From: Tenacibaculum sp. | GTDB lineage: Bacteria; Bacteroidota; Bacteroidia; Flavobacteriales; Flavobacteriaceae | Reading direction: 5' to 3' | Assembly (NCBI GenBank): GCA_022448525.1 | Contig: JAKVCX010000006.1 | Location: 124,001-188,000 of the forward strand | Length of the DNA: 64,000 bases | Part shown: piece after piece, positions 7,558 through 16,508 of the stretch | Position numbering within the stretch: the first letter of the stretch is position 1 | Layout of the letters: each line of letters opens with the position of its first letter | Notes under the pieces: generated by a model | Seen by the model: only the letters and a program-made list of their open reading frames with translations | The model's database searches: none | What the model was told of the DNA's origin: nothing | Made by a program: the position numbers and the translations under genes

Positions 7558-8568
7558 TTATATTGATAAGGTAGGACTTTTAATTAAGTTCTTTGATACT
7601 AAATATTCTGCAATTTGAATAGCATTGGTAGCAGCTCCTTTTCTAAGATTGTCTGACACAATCCATAAGTTTAAAGAATTAGGTTGAGATAAGTCTCTAC
7701 GAATACGACCTACAAAAACGTCATCTTTACCATGAGCATTTAATGGCATTGGGTATTCGTTGTTTTCAATGTTATCTTGAACAACAACTCCTGGAGTTTC
7801 CGATAATAGAGTTCTAACATCTGATAGTTCGAAATCATTTTCAAATTCAATATTTACAGATTCAGAATGCCCTCCAACCACGGGGATTCTTACAGCAGTG
7901 GCTGTAATTCCAATACTCGCATCATTAAGTATTTTATGAGTTTCACGAGTTAATTTAAGTTCTTCTTTTGTATAGCCTGCTTCTTCAAAAACATCACAAT
8001 GAGGTAAAGCATTTTTATGAATAGGATGAGGATATGCAGTTTCTCCTTCAGCCCCATTAACTTCATTCTCCAGCTGTTGTACAGCTTTTACTCCAGTTCC
8101 CGTAATTGATTGGTAAGTTGATATAACCAATCTTTTCATGTTATATTTTGAATGTAAAGGTGCTAACGCCATAACCATTTGTATAGTAGAACAGTTTGGG
8201 TTTGCTATAATTTTATCATTTTCCGTTAATTCATCTGCGTTAATTTCTGGTACAATTAACTTGTTGTTAGGATTCATTCTCCATGCAGAAGAATTATCAA
8301 TTACAGTTGTTCCAACTTCAGCAAATTTCGGTGCCCATTCTAAGGAAGTACTTCCTCCAGCTGAAAATAAAGCGATATCTGGTTTTAAATTAACCGCATC
8401 TTGTAAACCAATTACTGAATATGTATTTCCGTTAAACTCAATCTGTTTACCTACTGAACGTTCAGAAGCTACTAAATATAATTCGCTAAATTTAAAGTTA
8501 CGTTCTTTTAATACTTGTAACATTACGTTACCTACCATTCCAGTTGCTCCTACTACAGCTACTCTCAT
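7558..8568 (-). CDS. asd: Aspartate-semialdehyde dehydrogenase
   Basis: 336 residues. Cytosolic NADPH-dependent enzyme that reduces beta-aspartyl phosphate to aspartate semialdehyde for Lys/DAP, Thr and Met synthesis. Seen: Rossmann start MRVAVVGATGMVGN (G7xxGxxG), catalytic cysteine C126 in ANPNCSTIQ, and the acid-base histidine H234 in RIPVVGGHSESVN. Length is standard. Monocistronic between its terminator and the divergent trhO gene. Very secure. Confidence 0.96.
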   Translation of the reverse strand: MRVAVVGATGMVGNVMLQVLKERNFKFSELYLVASERSVGKQIEFNGNTYSVIGLQDAVNLKPDIALFSAGGSTSLEWAPKFAEVGTTVIDNSSAWRMNPNNKLIVPEINADELTENDKIIANPNCSTIQMVMALAPLHSKYNMKRLVISTYQSITGTGVKAVQQLENEVNGAEGETAYPHPIHKNALPHCDVFEEAGYTKEELKLTRETHKILNDASIGITATAVRIPVVGGHSESVNIEFENDFELSDVRTLLSETPGVVVQDNIENNEYPMPLNAHGKDDVFVGRIRRDLSQPNSLNLWIVSDNLRKGAATNAIQIAEYLVSKNLIKSPTLSI

Positions 8569-8693
8569 AACAAAATGTGCTTATTTATTCGTTAATATTA
8601 AATTATGAGCTACAAATTTCAAGAAAAAAAGTTTTGCAACCACTTAGAAATTAGAAAATTTCACAAAATGTTTAATTTTTAACAAATTGTTGT

Positions 8694-8725
8694 TTTGCAA
8701 TTAAAAAACTAAAAAATTACCTTTG
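8694..8725 (+). promoter_or_regulatory. Promoter of trhO
   Basis: TTTG (8694-8697), 20-base spacer, TACCTTTG (8718-8725). Predicted start near 8729, which fixes the downstream ATG at 8762 as the start codon. Confidence 0.75.
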
Positions 8726-8761
8726 CGGCTTAAAATATTGTTTAACTTAAAAAGGTATAGC

Positions 8762-9811
8762 ATGCAACTGTACAACAAGTTAAGCGCAGAAGAACGCGCT
8801 AAATTAATCGATGAAGCCGGGAAGGACCGTCTTACTATTTCATTCTATCAATATTATAAGATAGAAAACCCACAACTATTTAGAGATAAATTATTTATTG
8901 AATGGGACAAGCTTGACGTCCTTGGAAGAACTTATGTTTCTTACGAAGGAATCAATGCTCAAATTTCTGTTCCAGCTGAGAATTTTTTAGCGTTAAAAGA
9001 GCAACTAGATAGTATATCTTTCCTTAAGGACATACGTTTGAATGTAGCTGTAGAACAAGATAACAAGTCTTTTCTTAAGCTTAAAGTTAAAGTGAGAAAT
9101 AAAATTGTTGCTGATGGTTTAAATGACGACACATTTGATGTAACAAACAAAGGAGTTCACTTATCAGCCAAAGAGTTTAATGAAATGTTAGCCAACCCTA
9201 ATACGGTTTGTGTAGATATGCGTAATCATTATGAAAGCGAAATAGGTCATTTTAAAGGAGCTGTTACACCAGATGTAGATACGTTTAGAGATTCTTTAGA
9301 TATTATCGAGGAGGATTTAAAAGAGCATAAGGAAGATAAGAATCTTTTAATGTACTGTACTGGAGGAATTCGTTGTGAAAAAGCTTCTGCTTACTATAAG
9401 CATAAAGGTTTTAAAAATGTATTCCAATTAGAAGGAGGAATTATTGAATATACACGTCAGGTTAAGGAAGAGGGAATTGAAAATAAATTTATTGGGAAGA
9501 ACTTTGTGTTTGATCACAGGAGAGCTGAGAGAATTTCTGATGATGTAGTTTCTAATTGTCATCAATGTGGGAAACCTTGTGATACGCATACAAACTGTGC
9601 AAATGAAGGTTGTCATTTATTATTTATTCAATGTGATGAATGTGCTGAAAAAATGAAGAATACGTGTTCAACAGAATGCCAAGAAATAATTCATTTAACT
9701 TATGAAGAGCAGAAGGCTTTAAGGAAAGGAAAGCATGCAAGTAATAAAATTTTCAAGAAAGGAAGATCTGAAAAGTTAAAGTTTCAAAAAGGGAACACAT
9801 GTAATGCATAA
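8762..9811 (+). CDS. trhO: tRNA uridine(34) hydroxylase, rhodanese-like (YceA family)
   Basis: 349 residues. TrhO carries out O2-dependent 5-hydroxylation of U34 in tRNA. An N-terminal ferredoxin-like domain (about 1-125) precedes a rhodanese domain (about 135-245) with the active loop YCTGGIRCEKA (C199, C205). The C-terminal region (about 265-312) is cysteine rich (NCHQCGKPCDTHTNC, then CDECAEKMKNTC and CSTEC) and probably binds zinc, followed by a basic tail. An in-frame TTG-type start at 8723 would lie inside the -7 promoter box, so the ATG at 8762 is chosen. Ends just before a terminator; dinB follows. Confidence 0.93.
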   Translation: MQLYNKLSAEERAKLIDEAGKDRLTISFYQYYKIENPQLFRDKLFIEWDKLDVLGRTYVSYEGINAQISVPAENFLALKEQLDSISFLKDIRLNVAVEQDNKSFLKLKVKVRNKIVADGLNDDTFDVTNKGVHLSAKEFNEMLANPNTVCVDMRNHYESEIGHFKGAVTPDVDTFRDSLDIIEEDLKEHKEDKNLLMYCTGGIRCEKASAYYKHKGFKNVFQLEGGIIEYTRQVKEEGIENKFIGKNFVFDHRRAERISDDVVSNCHQCGKPCDTHTNCANEGCHLLFIQCDECAEKMKNTCSTECQEIIHLTYEEQKALRKGKHASNKIFKKGRSEKLKFQKGNTCNA

Positions 9812-9814
9812 ATA

Positions 9815-9842
9815 AGAGCGCTCATTCGAGCGCTTTTTTTAA
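9815..9842 (+). terminator. Intrinsic terminator after trhO
   Basis: 7-bp GC-rich stem AGCGCTC/GAGCGCT (9817-9823, 9828-9834), ATTC loop, then seven T. It sits just before dinB. Confidence 0.85.
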
Positions 9843-9851
9843 TTTTATAGG

Positions 9852-10934
9852 ATGGAATTACAACCTCCTTTTCGTAAAATTATTCATGTTGATATGGATG
9901 CTTTTTATGCATCTGTAGAACAATTGGATAATCCTGATTTGAGAGGAAAACCTGTTGCTGTTGGCGGAAGTGAAATTCGTGGAGTAGTATCAGCAGCAAG
10001 TTATGAGGCAAGAAAATTTGGAGTTCGTTCTGCAATGAGTGGCGTTTTGGCTAAAAGAAAATGTCCTCATATCATTTTTGTAAAACCAAGATTTGATCGA
10101 TACAAAGAGATTTCAACTAAGATTCGTGAGATTTTTTATGATTACACAGATTTGGTAGAACCGTTATCTCTTGATGAGGCCTATTTAGATGTTACTGAGA
10201 ATAAATTCGGAAATCCATCTGCGAGTTTAATTGCTCAAGAGATTAGAGATCGAATTTGGGACGAGCTTGAGTTACGTGCTTCAGCTGGTATTTCAATTAA
10301 TAAGTTCATTGCGAAAGTTGCTTCCGATATTAATAAACCTAACGGGCAAAAAACTATTAAACCAAATGAAGTTCTTTCTTTTTTAGAAGAGTTACCTGTT
10401 GGAAAGTTTTATGGGGTGGGAAAAGTGACTGCCTCTAAAATGCATAATCATGGCATTTTCAATGGTGCTGATCTAAAGAAACGATCTTTGGAAGATTTGG
10501 TTTCCTTATTCGGAAAATCAGGAACACATTATTATAATATTGTTCGAGGAATACATAATAGTGAGGTAAAGCCAGATAGAGTTCGAAAATCAATTGCGGC
10601 AGAGAGAACATTTAATGAGAACTTATCTTCTGAAATTTTTATGTTGAAGAAGTTGGAATTTATTGCAGAAGAGTTGGAACGAAGAATGACACGTTCTCAA
10701 ACTAAAGGTAAAACAGTTACTTTAAAGATTAAATACAGCGATTTTACGCAACAAACTCGAAGTAAAACAGTAGAACGTTATTTGCAGAAAAAAGAGGATT
10801 TCTACCCTTTAATTAAGGATTTACTCATGCAAGAACGCTTAAAGAATTCAGTACGATTGTTAGGTATTTCTTTGAGTAATTTAGATACGGAGAAAAAAGA
10901 TCCAGTTTGGATACAGTTAAGGTTTGAATTTTAA
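9852..10934 (+). CDS. dinB: DNA polymerase IV (Y-family translesion polymerase)
   Basis: 360 residues, full length. Y-family motifs: HVDMDAFYASVE with metal-binding D14, the steric-gate region, and SLDEAYLDV with D108 and E109; the RASAGISINKFIAKVASDINKP-type palm/thumb region follows, then the little-finger domain. The extreme C-terminus ends QLRFEF, resembling a beta-clamp-binding tail (family knowledge; not tested). No promoter of its own was recognised; it begins about 10 bases after the trhO terminator. Its TAA stop overlaps the stop of the convergent histidine kinase in the shared tetranucleotide TTAA. Confidence 0.96.
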   Translation: MELQPPFRKIIHVDMDAFYASVEQLDNPDLRGKPVAVGGSEIRGVVSAASYEARKFGVRSAMSGVLAKRKCPHIIFVKPRFDRYKEISTKIREIFYDYTDLVEPLSLDEAYLDVTENKFGNPSASLIAQEIRDRIWDELELRASAGISINKFIAKVASDINKPNGQKTIKPNEVLSFLEELPVGKFYGVGKVTASKMHNHGIFNGADLKKRSLEDLVSLFGKSGTHYYNIVRGIHNSEVKPDRVRKSIAAERTFNENLSSEIFMLKKLEFIAEELERRMTRSQTKGKTVTLKIKYSDFTQQTRSKTVERYLQKKEDFYPLIKDLLMQERLKNSVRLLGISLSNLDTEKKDPVWIQLRFEF

Positions 10935-12871
10935 GCAACGGGAAACCTTAAAGAAACTTTCGTTCCTGCAGGAGAACCATCTTCATTTGTCAAGTCATGA
11001 TATGTAAGTGAAAACTCATCGTCATAGTCTTCCGAAAAAGTTTTTAATCTTTCTTTAGTTAAATCAATACCTACCGACTTACGTTTTAATGATTTTCCTT
11101 CTTTGATTTTTGCAGCCGCATTTCTACCAATTCCGTTGTCAATTATATTTACTTCAACAACAGTATCAGAAACTTTATTTGCAGTTAATTTTATCTGTTT
11201 GTCACTTTTTTTAGACGAAAGTCCGTGCCATAAAGCATTTTCTAAAAAAGGTTGGAGTATAAGCGGTGGAACTTTAATTGTATCTGTATTCATGTCAGGA
11301 TTAATATCAACTTGATAGTTAATCTCATTTGAGAAACGAATATTTTCGATACTCATATATAAATCCATAGTAGCTAATTCTTCTTTTAAACTTACCTCTT
11401 TAATTTTTGAAACATCAAGAATGTTACGAATAAGTTTGGAGAATTTATTTAGGTAATAAACAGCTTGTTTTTGCTCGTTGTTGATTATGTAAAGTTTGAT
11501 TGAGTTTAAAGCATTAAATATGAAATGGGGATTCATTTGTGTTTGCAATGCTTGTTGCTCAAGGAGTAATATTTTACGATCGTTATTTAATAAGCGCTGG
11601 CGATAAATAGAATAAAGAGCAATACTTAGTAAAGCGATGGTAATTAGCGTGATAATTAGAATATTTCTATTTCGATAAAATTGTAAAGATTCAATCTCAG
11701 ATTGTGTTTCTAAATACGCTATCTCATTAATCTTTGATTGTAAATCGTGCTTAGAAATTAAGTTATTAACGTATGAAAGGTTCTTTTGACCGATGGCATC
11801 TTTTTCTACTTTAACTGACTTTTTATAGTAATCAAGTGCTAAGTCATATTTGTCCTGTTGTTCGTATAAATCTGCTAAAAACCCTGTACTTATAATCTCG
11901 CTTTTTTTAAAGCTGTATTTTTTTGCAACTTTTAATGCTTCATTTAGTTTTAGTTCCGCTTCTTCAAGCTTGTTATTCTTTAATAAGGCGCCACCATAAT
12001 TACTTAATGTCCTAGCTAAATAATAATTGCTATTATATTCTATAGCAGTTGGATAGATGTCTTCTATATATTTCAATGCCTTTCCAAAACTGCCTTTTTT
12101 TCTGTAAACGCTACTTAAATTATTGAAGCAAATTATTTTTCCTCTAGTGGAATTTAGTTTTTCATTTACTTTAAGAGATTCTTCATAATTCTTGATCGCG
12201 TCATCAAACATTAGCAGGTTTTCTTGAGCAAAACCTATATTTTCATAATTAATAGCGATGCCTATTTCATTATTAAGTTCTTTTGAAATATCTAATGATT
12301 TTTCAAACTCATTTAAAGCTAAATTATATTGTTGAAGTGATAAGTAAATGTTTCCGATACTATTAATAGAAATACTTATATTCTTCTTATTGTTTAGGGT
12401 ATTATCCTTATTTCTTTTGGAAATGGTAAGTGCAGCTTGATGGCAATTTAATGCATTGCGTACATCATCATCTCTACGATAACAAGCTCCAAGTAAATTA
12501 AGTGTAAAAGCTTCAACTTCTGGTTGTCCTATTTTTTGTGCTAACTCTAAAGCTTTTTTATGATATTTAATAGACTGATCATAGTCTGCTTCACGTCGTA
12601 ATATTCTACCAATATTATTACGCATCGCTATTTGACCTATTAAATACCCATTCTTTAAGCTTAGTTCTAAGAATCTTAAATTACGATCTTTATCAGTAAA
12701 CTCTTTGTTGTTGTAAGTTGAAAGAATGGAATCGACTTGGAAGTAATTTTTATTTTTCTCTTTGAAAAACTTTTTCATTAAGTCAGATGACGACAAAGCA
12801 CTCCCATTATCTTGGCAAAAGATGATTAAGGTGGAGAGAAGAAAAAAAAGTAAAATACTACGTTTAGTCAT
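10931..12871 (-). CDS. TPR-containing sensor histidine kinase, LytS/YehU type
   Basis: 646 residues. A signal/anchor helix (about 4-18) is followed by a long periplasmic region of tetratricopeptide repeats (about 85-390; visible units such as NLALNEFEKSLDISKELNN and DALDYYKKSVKVEKDA-like). A single membrane helix lies near 398-420 (IITLITIALLSIALYS). The cytoplasmic part begins LEQQALQTQMNPHFIFNALNS, the His_kinase motif with phospho-acceptor His near 450, and ends in an HATPase with NALWHGLS and DNGIGRN. It is encoded one base downstream of its LytTR response regulator, so the pair is a two-component system. The signal is unknown; TPR sensors in this phylum are common. Confidence 0.9.
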   Translation of the reverse strand: MTKRSILLFFLLSTLIIFCQDNGSALSSSDLMKKFFKEKNKNYFQVDSILSTYNNKEFTDKDRNLRFLELSLKNGYLIGQIAMRNNIGRILRREADYDQSIKYHKKALELAQKIGQPEVEAFTLNLLGACYRRDDDVRNALNCHQAALTISKRNKDNTLNNKKNISISINSIGNIYLSLQQYNLALNEFEKSLDISKELNNEIGIAINYENIGFAQENLLMFDDAIKNYEESLKVNEKLNSTRGKIICFNNLSSVYRKKGSFGKALKYIEDIYPTAIEYNSNYYLARTLSNYGGALLKNNKLEEAELKLNEALKVAKKYSFKKSEIISTGFLADLYEQQDKYDLALDYYKKSVKVEKDAIGQKNLSYVNNLISKHDLQSKINEIAYLETQSEIESLQFYRNRNILIITLITIALLSIALYSIYRQRLLNNDRKILLLEQQALQTQMNPHFIFNALNSIKLYIINNEQKQAVYYLNKFSKLIRNILDVSKIKEVSLKEELATMDLYMSIENIRFSNEINYQVDINPDMNTDTIKVPPLILQPFLENALWHGLSSKKSDKQIKLTANKVSDTVVEVNIIDNGIGRNAAAKIKEGKSLKRKSVGIDLTKERLKTFSEDYDDEFSLTYHDLTNEDGSPAGTKVSLRFPVA

Positions 12872-12872
12872 T

Positions 12873-13616
12873 CTAAAATTTATCGAGGAATTCTGTCTTT
12901 TTCTGCCTAGAAACAGGAATCTTATGATTCATTTCCAGGATAACATATCCATCTGTTTTATAATACTCTTTAACTTTGTTTAAGTTGATGATATACGAGT
13001 TGTGGATTCTAAAAAACATATCCTCAGGTAACAAACCGTTTACCTCTTTAAGTTTTTTAGTTACAACAATTTTTTTTGCGTCTGTGGTGTGTATTGAGCT
13101 ATAATTCCCATCAGATTCTACACAAACTATTTCTTCCGGTTTTAAGAAGATTAATTTACCGTCTGCGTTTATGATTATTTTCTTTTCTGATAGTCTTTGA
13201 TTAAAATTGAAAAGAATTTTTTCAAATTTTTGATCTGTATCTACTTGTGAAATTCTTTGGTTGAATTTTGTTATCTTTTTTAAACACTGTTCTAAGTCAT
13301 CAGTATCAACAGGTTTTAATAGATAGTCAATTGCTTCTTTTTTTAAGGCTTCAATAGCATATTCGTTGTAAGCTGTTGTGATGACAATCGCGAAATCTTT
13401 TCTAGGTAGTTTTTCTATAAACTGAAAACCATCCATAGTTGGCATTTCAATATCAAGAAATAAACAATCTATATTTGTTTCATTTATAAAGTCTAATGCC
13501 TTTTCCGGGTTGGAAAAGGTATTCACAATTTCAACTTCATCATTGAAGTTAGAAAGCTCCCAAGACAAGCTTTTAATAGCTTTATCTTCATCGTCAACAA
13601 TTATCGCCTTAAGCAT
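12873..13616 (-). CDS. LytTR-family response regulator
   Basis: 247 residues from the ATG at 13616. REC domain 1-120: acidic pocket IIVDDED (D8, D9), phospho-acceptor D55 in LFLDIEMP, then TAYNEYAIEAL and the LLKPVD lysine. LytTR DNA-binding domain about 145-247 (IIINADGKLIFLKPEEIVCVESDG through RIHNSYIINLNKVKEY). An 18-residue upstream extension in frame (to 13670) is basic/Cys-containing and does not belong to the REC fold, so it is not included. Expressed ahead of the TPR histidine kinase with one base between stop and start. Target genes cannot be deduced. Confidence 0.92.
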   Translation of the reverse strand: MLKAIIVDDEDKAIKSLSWELSNFNDEVEIVNTFSNPEKALDFINETNIDCLFLDIEMPTMDGFQFIEKLPRKDFAIVITTAYNEYAIEALKKEAIDYLLKPVDTDDLEQCLKKITKFNQRISQVDTDQKFEKILFNFNQRLSEKKIIINADGKLIFLKPEEIVCVESDGNYSSIHTTDAKKIVVTKKLKEVNGLLPEDMFFRIHNSYIINLNKVKEYYKTDGYVILEMNHKIPVSRQKKTEFLDKF

Positions 13617-13743
13617 AATTACAAGAAATCTATATTTTCTGCAATTTATACAAAAAAAACGACCATTCATACATTCTTGTCATTTTTTTATGAAATTTTA
13701 AGCCAGAAAGACAATAATTAGGGAAAATAAATAAGGAAATAAC

Positions 13744-13773
13744 AAAAAAGACTCACAATTGTGAGTCTTTTTT
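13744..13773 (-). terminator. Terminator of the holB-to-crotonase operon
   Basis: Perfect 15-bp palindromic stem AAAAAAGACTCACAA/TTGTGAGTCTTTTTT; little or no loop, T-rich in both directions. The crotonase stop codon lies at its edge. Confidence 0.8.
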
Positions 13774-14555
13774 TATTTATTCGGAAAATCTGCTTTTCTC
13801 TTTTCTAAAAATGCAGTTGTTCCTTCTTTAAAATCTTCTGTTCCGAAACATGCACCGAATTGTTCAATTTCAGATTCAAAACCATTTGTTCCATCCTTAA
13901 AGCCATCATTTACAGCTTTAATAGCTTTACCAATAGCAACCGATGAATTTTTGGTTATTTTACTTGCTAATTTTTCACCTAATGCAACTAATTCGTCTTG
14001 AGGAACGACATAATTTACCAAACCGTAGCTTTTAGCTTCTTCGGCAGAAATCATTCCAGCAGTCATAATTAATTCCATTGCTTTTCCTTTACCGATTAAT
14101 TGAGGTAATCTTTGAGTTCCTCCATAACCAGGAATTACTCCTAAAGAAGTTTCTGGTAATCCCATTTTTGCATTATCTGATGCAATTCTAAAATGACACG
14201 ACATTGCTAATTCTAAACCACCTCCTAAAGCAAATCCGTTTACCATTGCGATAACAGGAGTAGAAAGATTTTCAACAAAATCGAATAATAACTCTTGTCC
14301 TTTAGCTGCTAATTTTCCTCCTTCATTTACTGAGAAATGCGCAAATTCAGAAATATCTGCACCAGCAACAAAAGCTTTTTCTCCACTTCCGGTTAATAAA
14401 ATAACTTTAACATCTCCATTTTCTTCAAGACTTTTAAAGGCTTCGTGTAATTCTTCAATAGTACTTTTATTTAAAGCATTTAACTTTTTAGGTCTATTAA
14501 TAGTAACCTTTGCTAAATTACCTTCTATTGCAACAAGTATGTTTTCAAAGTTCAT
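13773..14555 (-). CDS. Enoyl-CoA hydratase/isomerase (crotonase family)
   Basis: 260 residues, typical. Acyl-CoA oxyanion-hole segments AFVAGADISEF (61-71) and NGFALGGGLELA are present. Both catalytic glutamates of true hydratases are in place: E115 in GGGLEL and E135 in LPETSLGVIPGYGGTQRL, 20 residues apart as in rat crotonase. Likely hydrates short-chain 2-enoyl-CoA (3-hydroxybutyryl-CoA dehydratase or fatty-acid oxidation); chain length cannot be told. Last gene of a four-gene minus operon; ATG follows the kinase stop as TAA-CTT-ATG. Confidence 0.92.
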   Translation of the reverse strand: MNFENILVAIEGNLAKVTINRPKKLNALNKSTIEELHEAFKSLEENGDVKVILLTGSGEKAFVAGADISEFAHFSVNEGGKLAAKGQELLFDFVENLSTPVIAMVNGFALGGGLELAMSCHFRIASDNAKMGLPETSLGVIPGYGGTQRLPQLIGKGKAMELIMTAGMISAEEAKSYGLVNYVVPQDELVALGEKLASKITKNSSVAIGKAIKAVNDGFKDGTNGFESEIEQFGACFGTEDFKEGTTAFLEKRKADFPNK

Positions 14556-14558
14556 AAG

Positions 14559-16019
14559 TTAAGTTTTTGGTAAAGTTACAGTAAATACCGTTCCTATGCC
14601 ATAAGTTGAAGAAAAAGTTATAGTTCCATTATAGGCTTCAATGATATTTTTAATCATAGGTAATCCAAGTCCCATTCCACTAGTTTTTGTAGTGAATTTT
14701 GGTTCGAAAATCAACTTTTTATTTTCTTCAACAATTCCCTTTCCATTGTCTGTAACTGTAATAAGAACATTTTCATCCTGAGAGAAAACTTTGACTTCAA
14801 TTTTTGGATTTGTTTCACCCTCCTTCATGGCTTGAATGGCATTCTTCACAAGATTAGTTATAATTCTAATTAACTGTGTTTTATCTAAAAATGCATTTAT
14901 TTCAGATTCTTCAGGAATATAATAGATATAGTCTTCGTTAAAAATGTCCAATGCGTGCTTCACAACATCTACTACTTCAATATTTTCTTTTCGTTGTGTA
15001 GGCATTTTTGCAAAGTCTGAAAAGGCAGAAGCAATTGAGCTCATTACATCAATTTGTTGAATCAAGGTTTCACTATATTCTGCAACTTTTTCTTTTATAT
15101 TCGTATCAGTTGGATCAAATTTTCGTTGAAAACTTTGTACTGTTAAACGCATTGGAGTTAATGGGTTTTTAATCTCATGCGCTACTTGCTTTGCCATTTC
15201 TCGCCATGCTTGTTCACGTTCACTTTGTGCTAGTTTCACTGCACTGTCTTCCAACTGATCAATCATATTGTTGTATGATTCTACTAATGAGTTAATTTCA
15301 GAACTAGCGGCATTTAATGTAATTTTTTCATTTTGTTTGTTTAAACGAGTCTCTTTAATTTTATTCGAAATAGTTTGAATTGACCTCGTAATGTAACTTG
15401 ATAAGAAGTAAGCTAGCGCAATTGCTGCAATGAACATTAAAACGTATACTAATAAAAGGCGGCTCATAAATTCACGAAGTTCTTTCTTTTGTTCTTCGTT
15501 GTCTTGAACCATTTTAAGCTCTAAAATACCAATTCTTTTGTAGCGTAAATCATTAATATATGAGTAAGAAGATAATAAAGAAATACTCTGGTCTTCTAAA
15601 GTTTTTAAAATTCGATGGTTCGAGTTGTTTGCCAGTTCATTAACAATATCTTCTGACAAAGGAACTTCTTTTACTTTTTCAAAATCGTATGGGATAGATG
15701 ATTTCAAAGGATTTCCATTCATATCGTACATTGAGATTGTAATTTTATGAATGTCTGCTATTTCGTAAATGCGATCTTGGAAAATTTTTGATAGATTTCC
15801 TGTAGTTACTGGGTAAGTAGTTTTACCTTTTAATTCTATATCAATATTATGTTTGGTGGCAGTTTCTTTTCTTCCAAAGCGATGAATATTGTAATCTTTT
15901 GTTTGTTCATCATATTGATATATAGTAACACTAGCAATTAATATAGATGCTAATAGCACAAGTAAAATCATGGAGATAAAAATCCGTATCCTTAAAGAAA
16001 TATTGTTTAGACTTAGCAA
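14559..16019 (-). CDS. NtrY-like sensor histidine kinase
   Basis: 486 residues. Helix TM1 12-31, extracytoplasmic sensor about 32-186, TM2 187-209, HAMP-like linker about 210-262, dimerisation/phospho-acceptor motif with H281 in AHEIKNPLTPMRLTVQSF (the NtrY-type sequence), then HATPase with NLVKNAIQAM, DNGKGI and TSGMGLGLPMIKN. No response regulator is adjacent, so it is an orphan kinase here. Start is a TTG at 16019, three bases after the stop of the upstream lipoprotein; no nearby in-frame ATG precedes TM1. Its position between holB and a crotonase gene gives no clear signal. Confidence 0.9.
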   Translation of the reverse strand: MLSLNNISLRIRIFISMILLVLLASILIASVTIYQYDEQTKDYNIHRFGRKETATKHNIDIELKGKTTYPVTTGNLSKIFQDRIYEIADIHKITISMYDMNGNPLKSSIPYDFEKVKEVPLSEDIVNELANNSNHRILKTLEDQSISLLSSYSYINDLRYKRIGILELKMVQDNEEQKKELREFMSRLLLVYVLMFIAAIALAYFLSSYITRSIQTISNKIKETRLNKQNEKITLNAASSEINSLVESYNNMIDQLEDSAVKLAQSEREQAWREMAKQVAHEIKNPLTPMRLTVQSFQRKFDPTDTNIKEKVAEYSETLIQQIDVMSSIASAFSDFAKMPTQRKENIEVVDVVKHALDIFNEDYIYYIPEESEINAFLDKTQLIRIITNLVKNAIQAMKEGETNPKIEVKVFSQDENVLITVTDNGKGIVEENKKLIFEPKFTTKTSGMGLGLPMIKNIIEAYNGTITFSSTYGIGTVFTVTLPKT

Positions 16020-16022
16020 GTT

Positions 16023-16505
16023 TTATTGTAGTTTTTTAGATTTCATTATTAATATATCATCAAATTCTTTGTCATCATCCCAATCATAAATTACTTTTCC
16101 TTCAAAACCTTCTTTGGTTTTCTCTATTGAATACCAAGCTTGTACTGTTTTGCCTAAATAAGGATAATCAACATACAAACTATCTCCTTTAGTTTTCCAT
16201 TTTCCGTTAGTTTCGCCAACTTTAGTTCCGTCAGGTTGTTTAAACCACGCTTTAAAAGTTCCATCGTTTTTATACTCAGATTGAGCTCTCCCTGAATTTG
16301 GATTACTAAAGTCATCTTCAAAAACAAAAGAGCTATCAGCTTTTTGATAGGTTGGATATTCGATTTTTATGTAAGATGTTTCCCAGTTCCCCACCATATA
16401 CTCTTGTAAAGTAATCTTTGGTGTTTTTGTTTCCTTTTTTTCTTGTTTACATGCAGCAAAAACTAGTCCAATAATTAAGATTGCTGAAAAAAAGTTAGAT
16501 TTCAT
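16023..16505 (-). CDS. Small lipoprotein, lipocalin-like beta fold
   Basis: 160 residues with a lipoprotein signal ending GLVFAAC (Cys19). The mature part has the pattern of a small beta-barrel lipocalin-like domain: YMVGNWETSYIKIEYP near the start, SEYKNDGTFKAWF, GKWKTKGDSLYV, and GFEGKVIYDWDDDKEFDDILIMKS at the end. This NW...DGTF...GKW...GDSL layout is common in Bacteroidota lipoproteins of unknown function. It lies between holB and the NtrY-like kinase with three-base gaps, so it is co-transcribed; it might modulate the kinase's extracytoplasmic sensor, which is inference only. Confidence 0.7.
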   Translation of the reverse strand: MKSNFFSAILIIGLVFAACKQEKKETKTPKITLQEYMVGNWETSYIKIEYPTYQKADSSFVFEDDFSNPNSGRAQSEYKNDGTFKAWFKQPDGTKVGETNGKWKTKGDSLYVDYPYLGKTVQAWYSIEKTKEGFEGKVIYDWDDDKEFDDILIMKSKKLQ

Positions 16506-16508
16506 AAG

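Noticed and set aside
8723..8761. Upstream in-frame start for trhO.
   Set aside because: It lies within the TACCTTTG promoter box; family N-terminus begins at MQLYNKLSAEE.
13617..13670. 18-residue N-terminal extension of the LytTR regulator.
   Set aside because: Not part of the REC fold, which begins MLKAIIVDDED.
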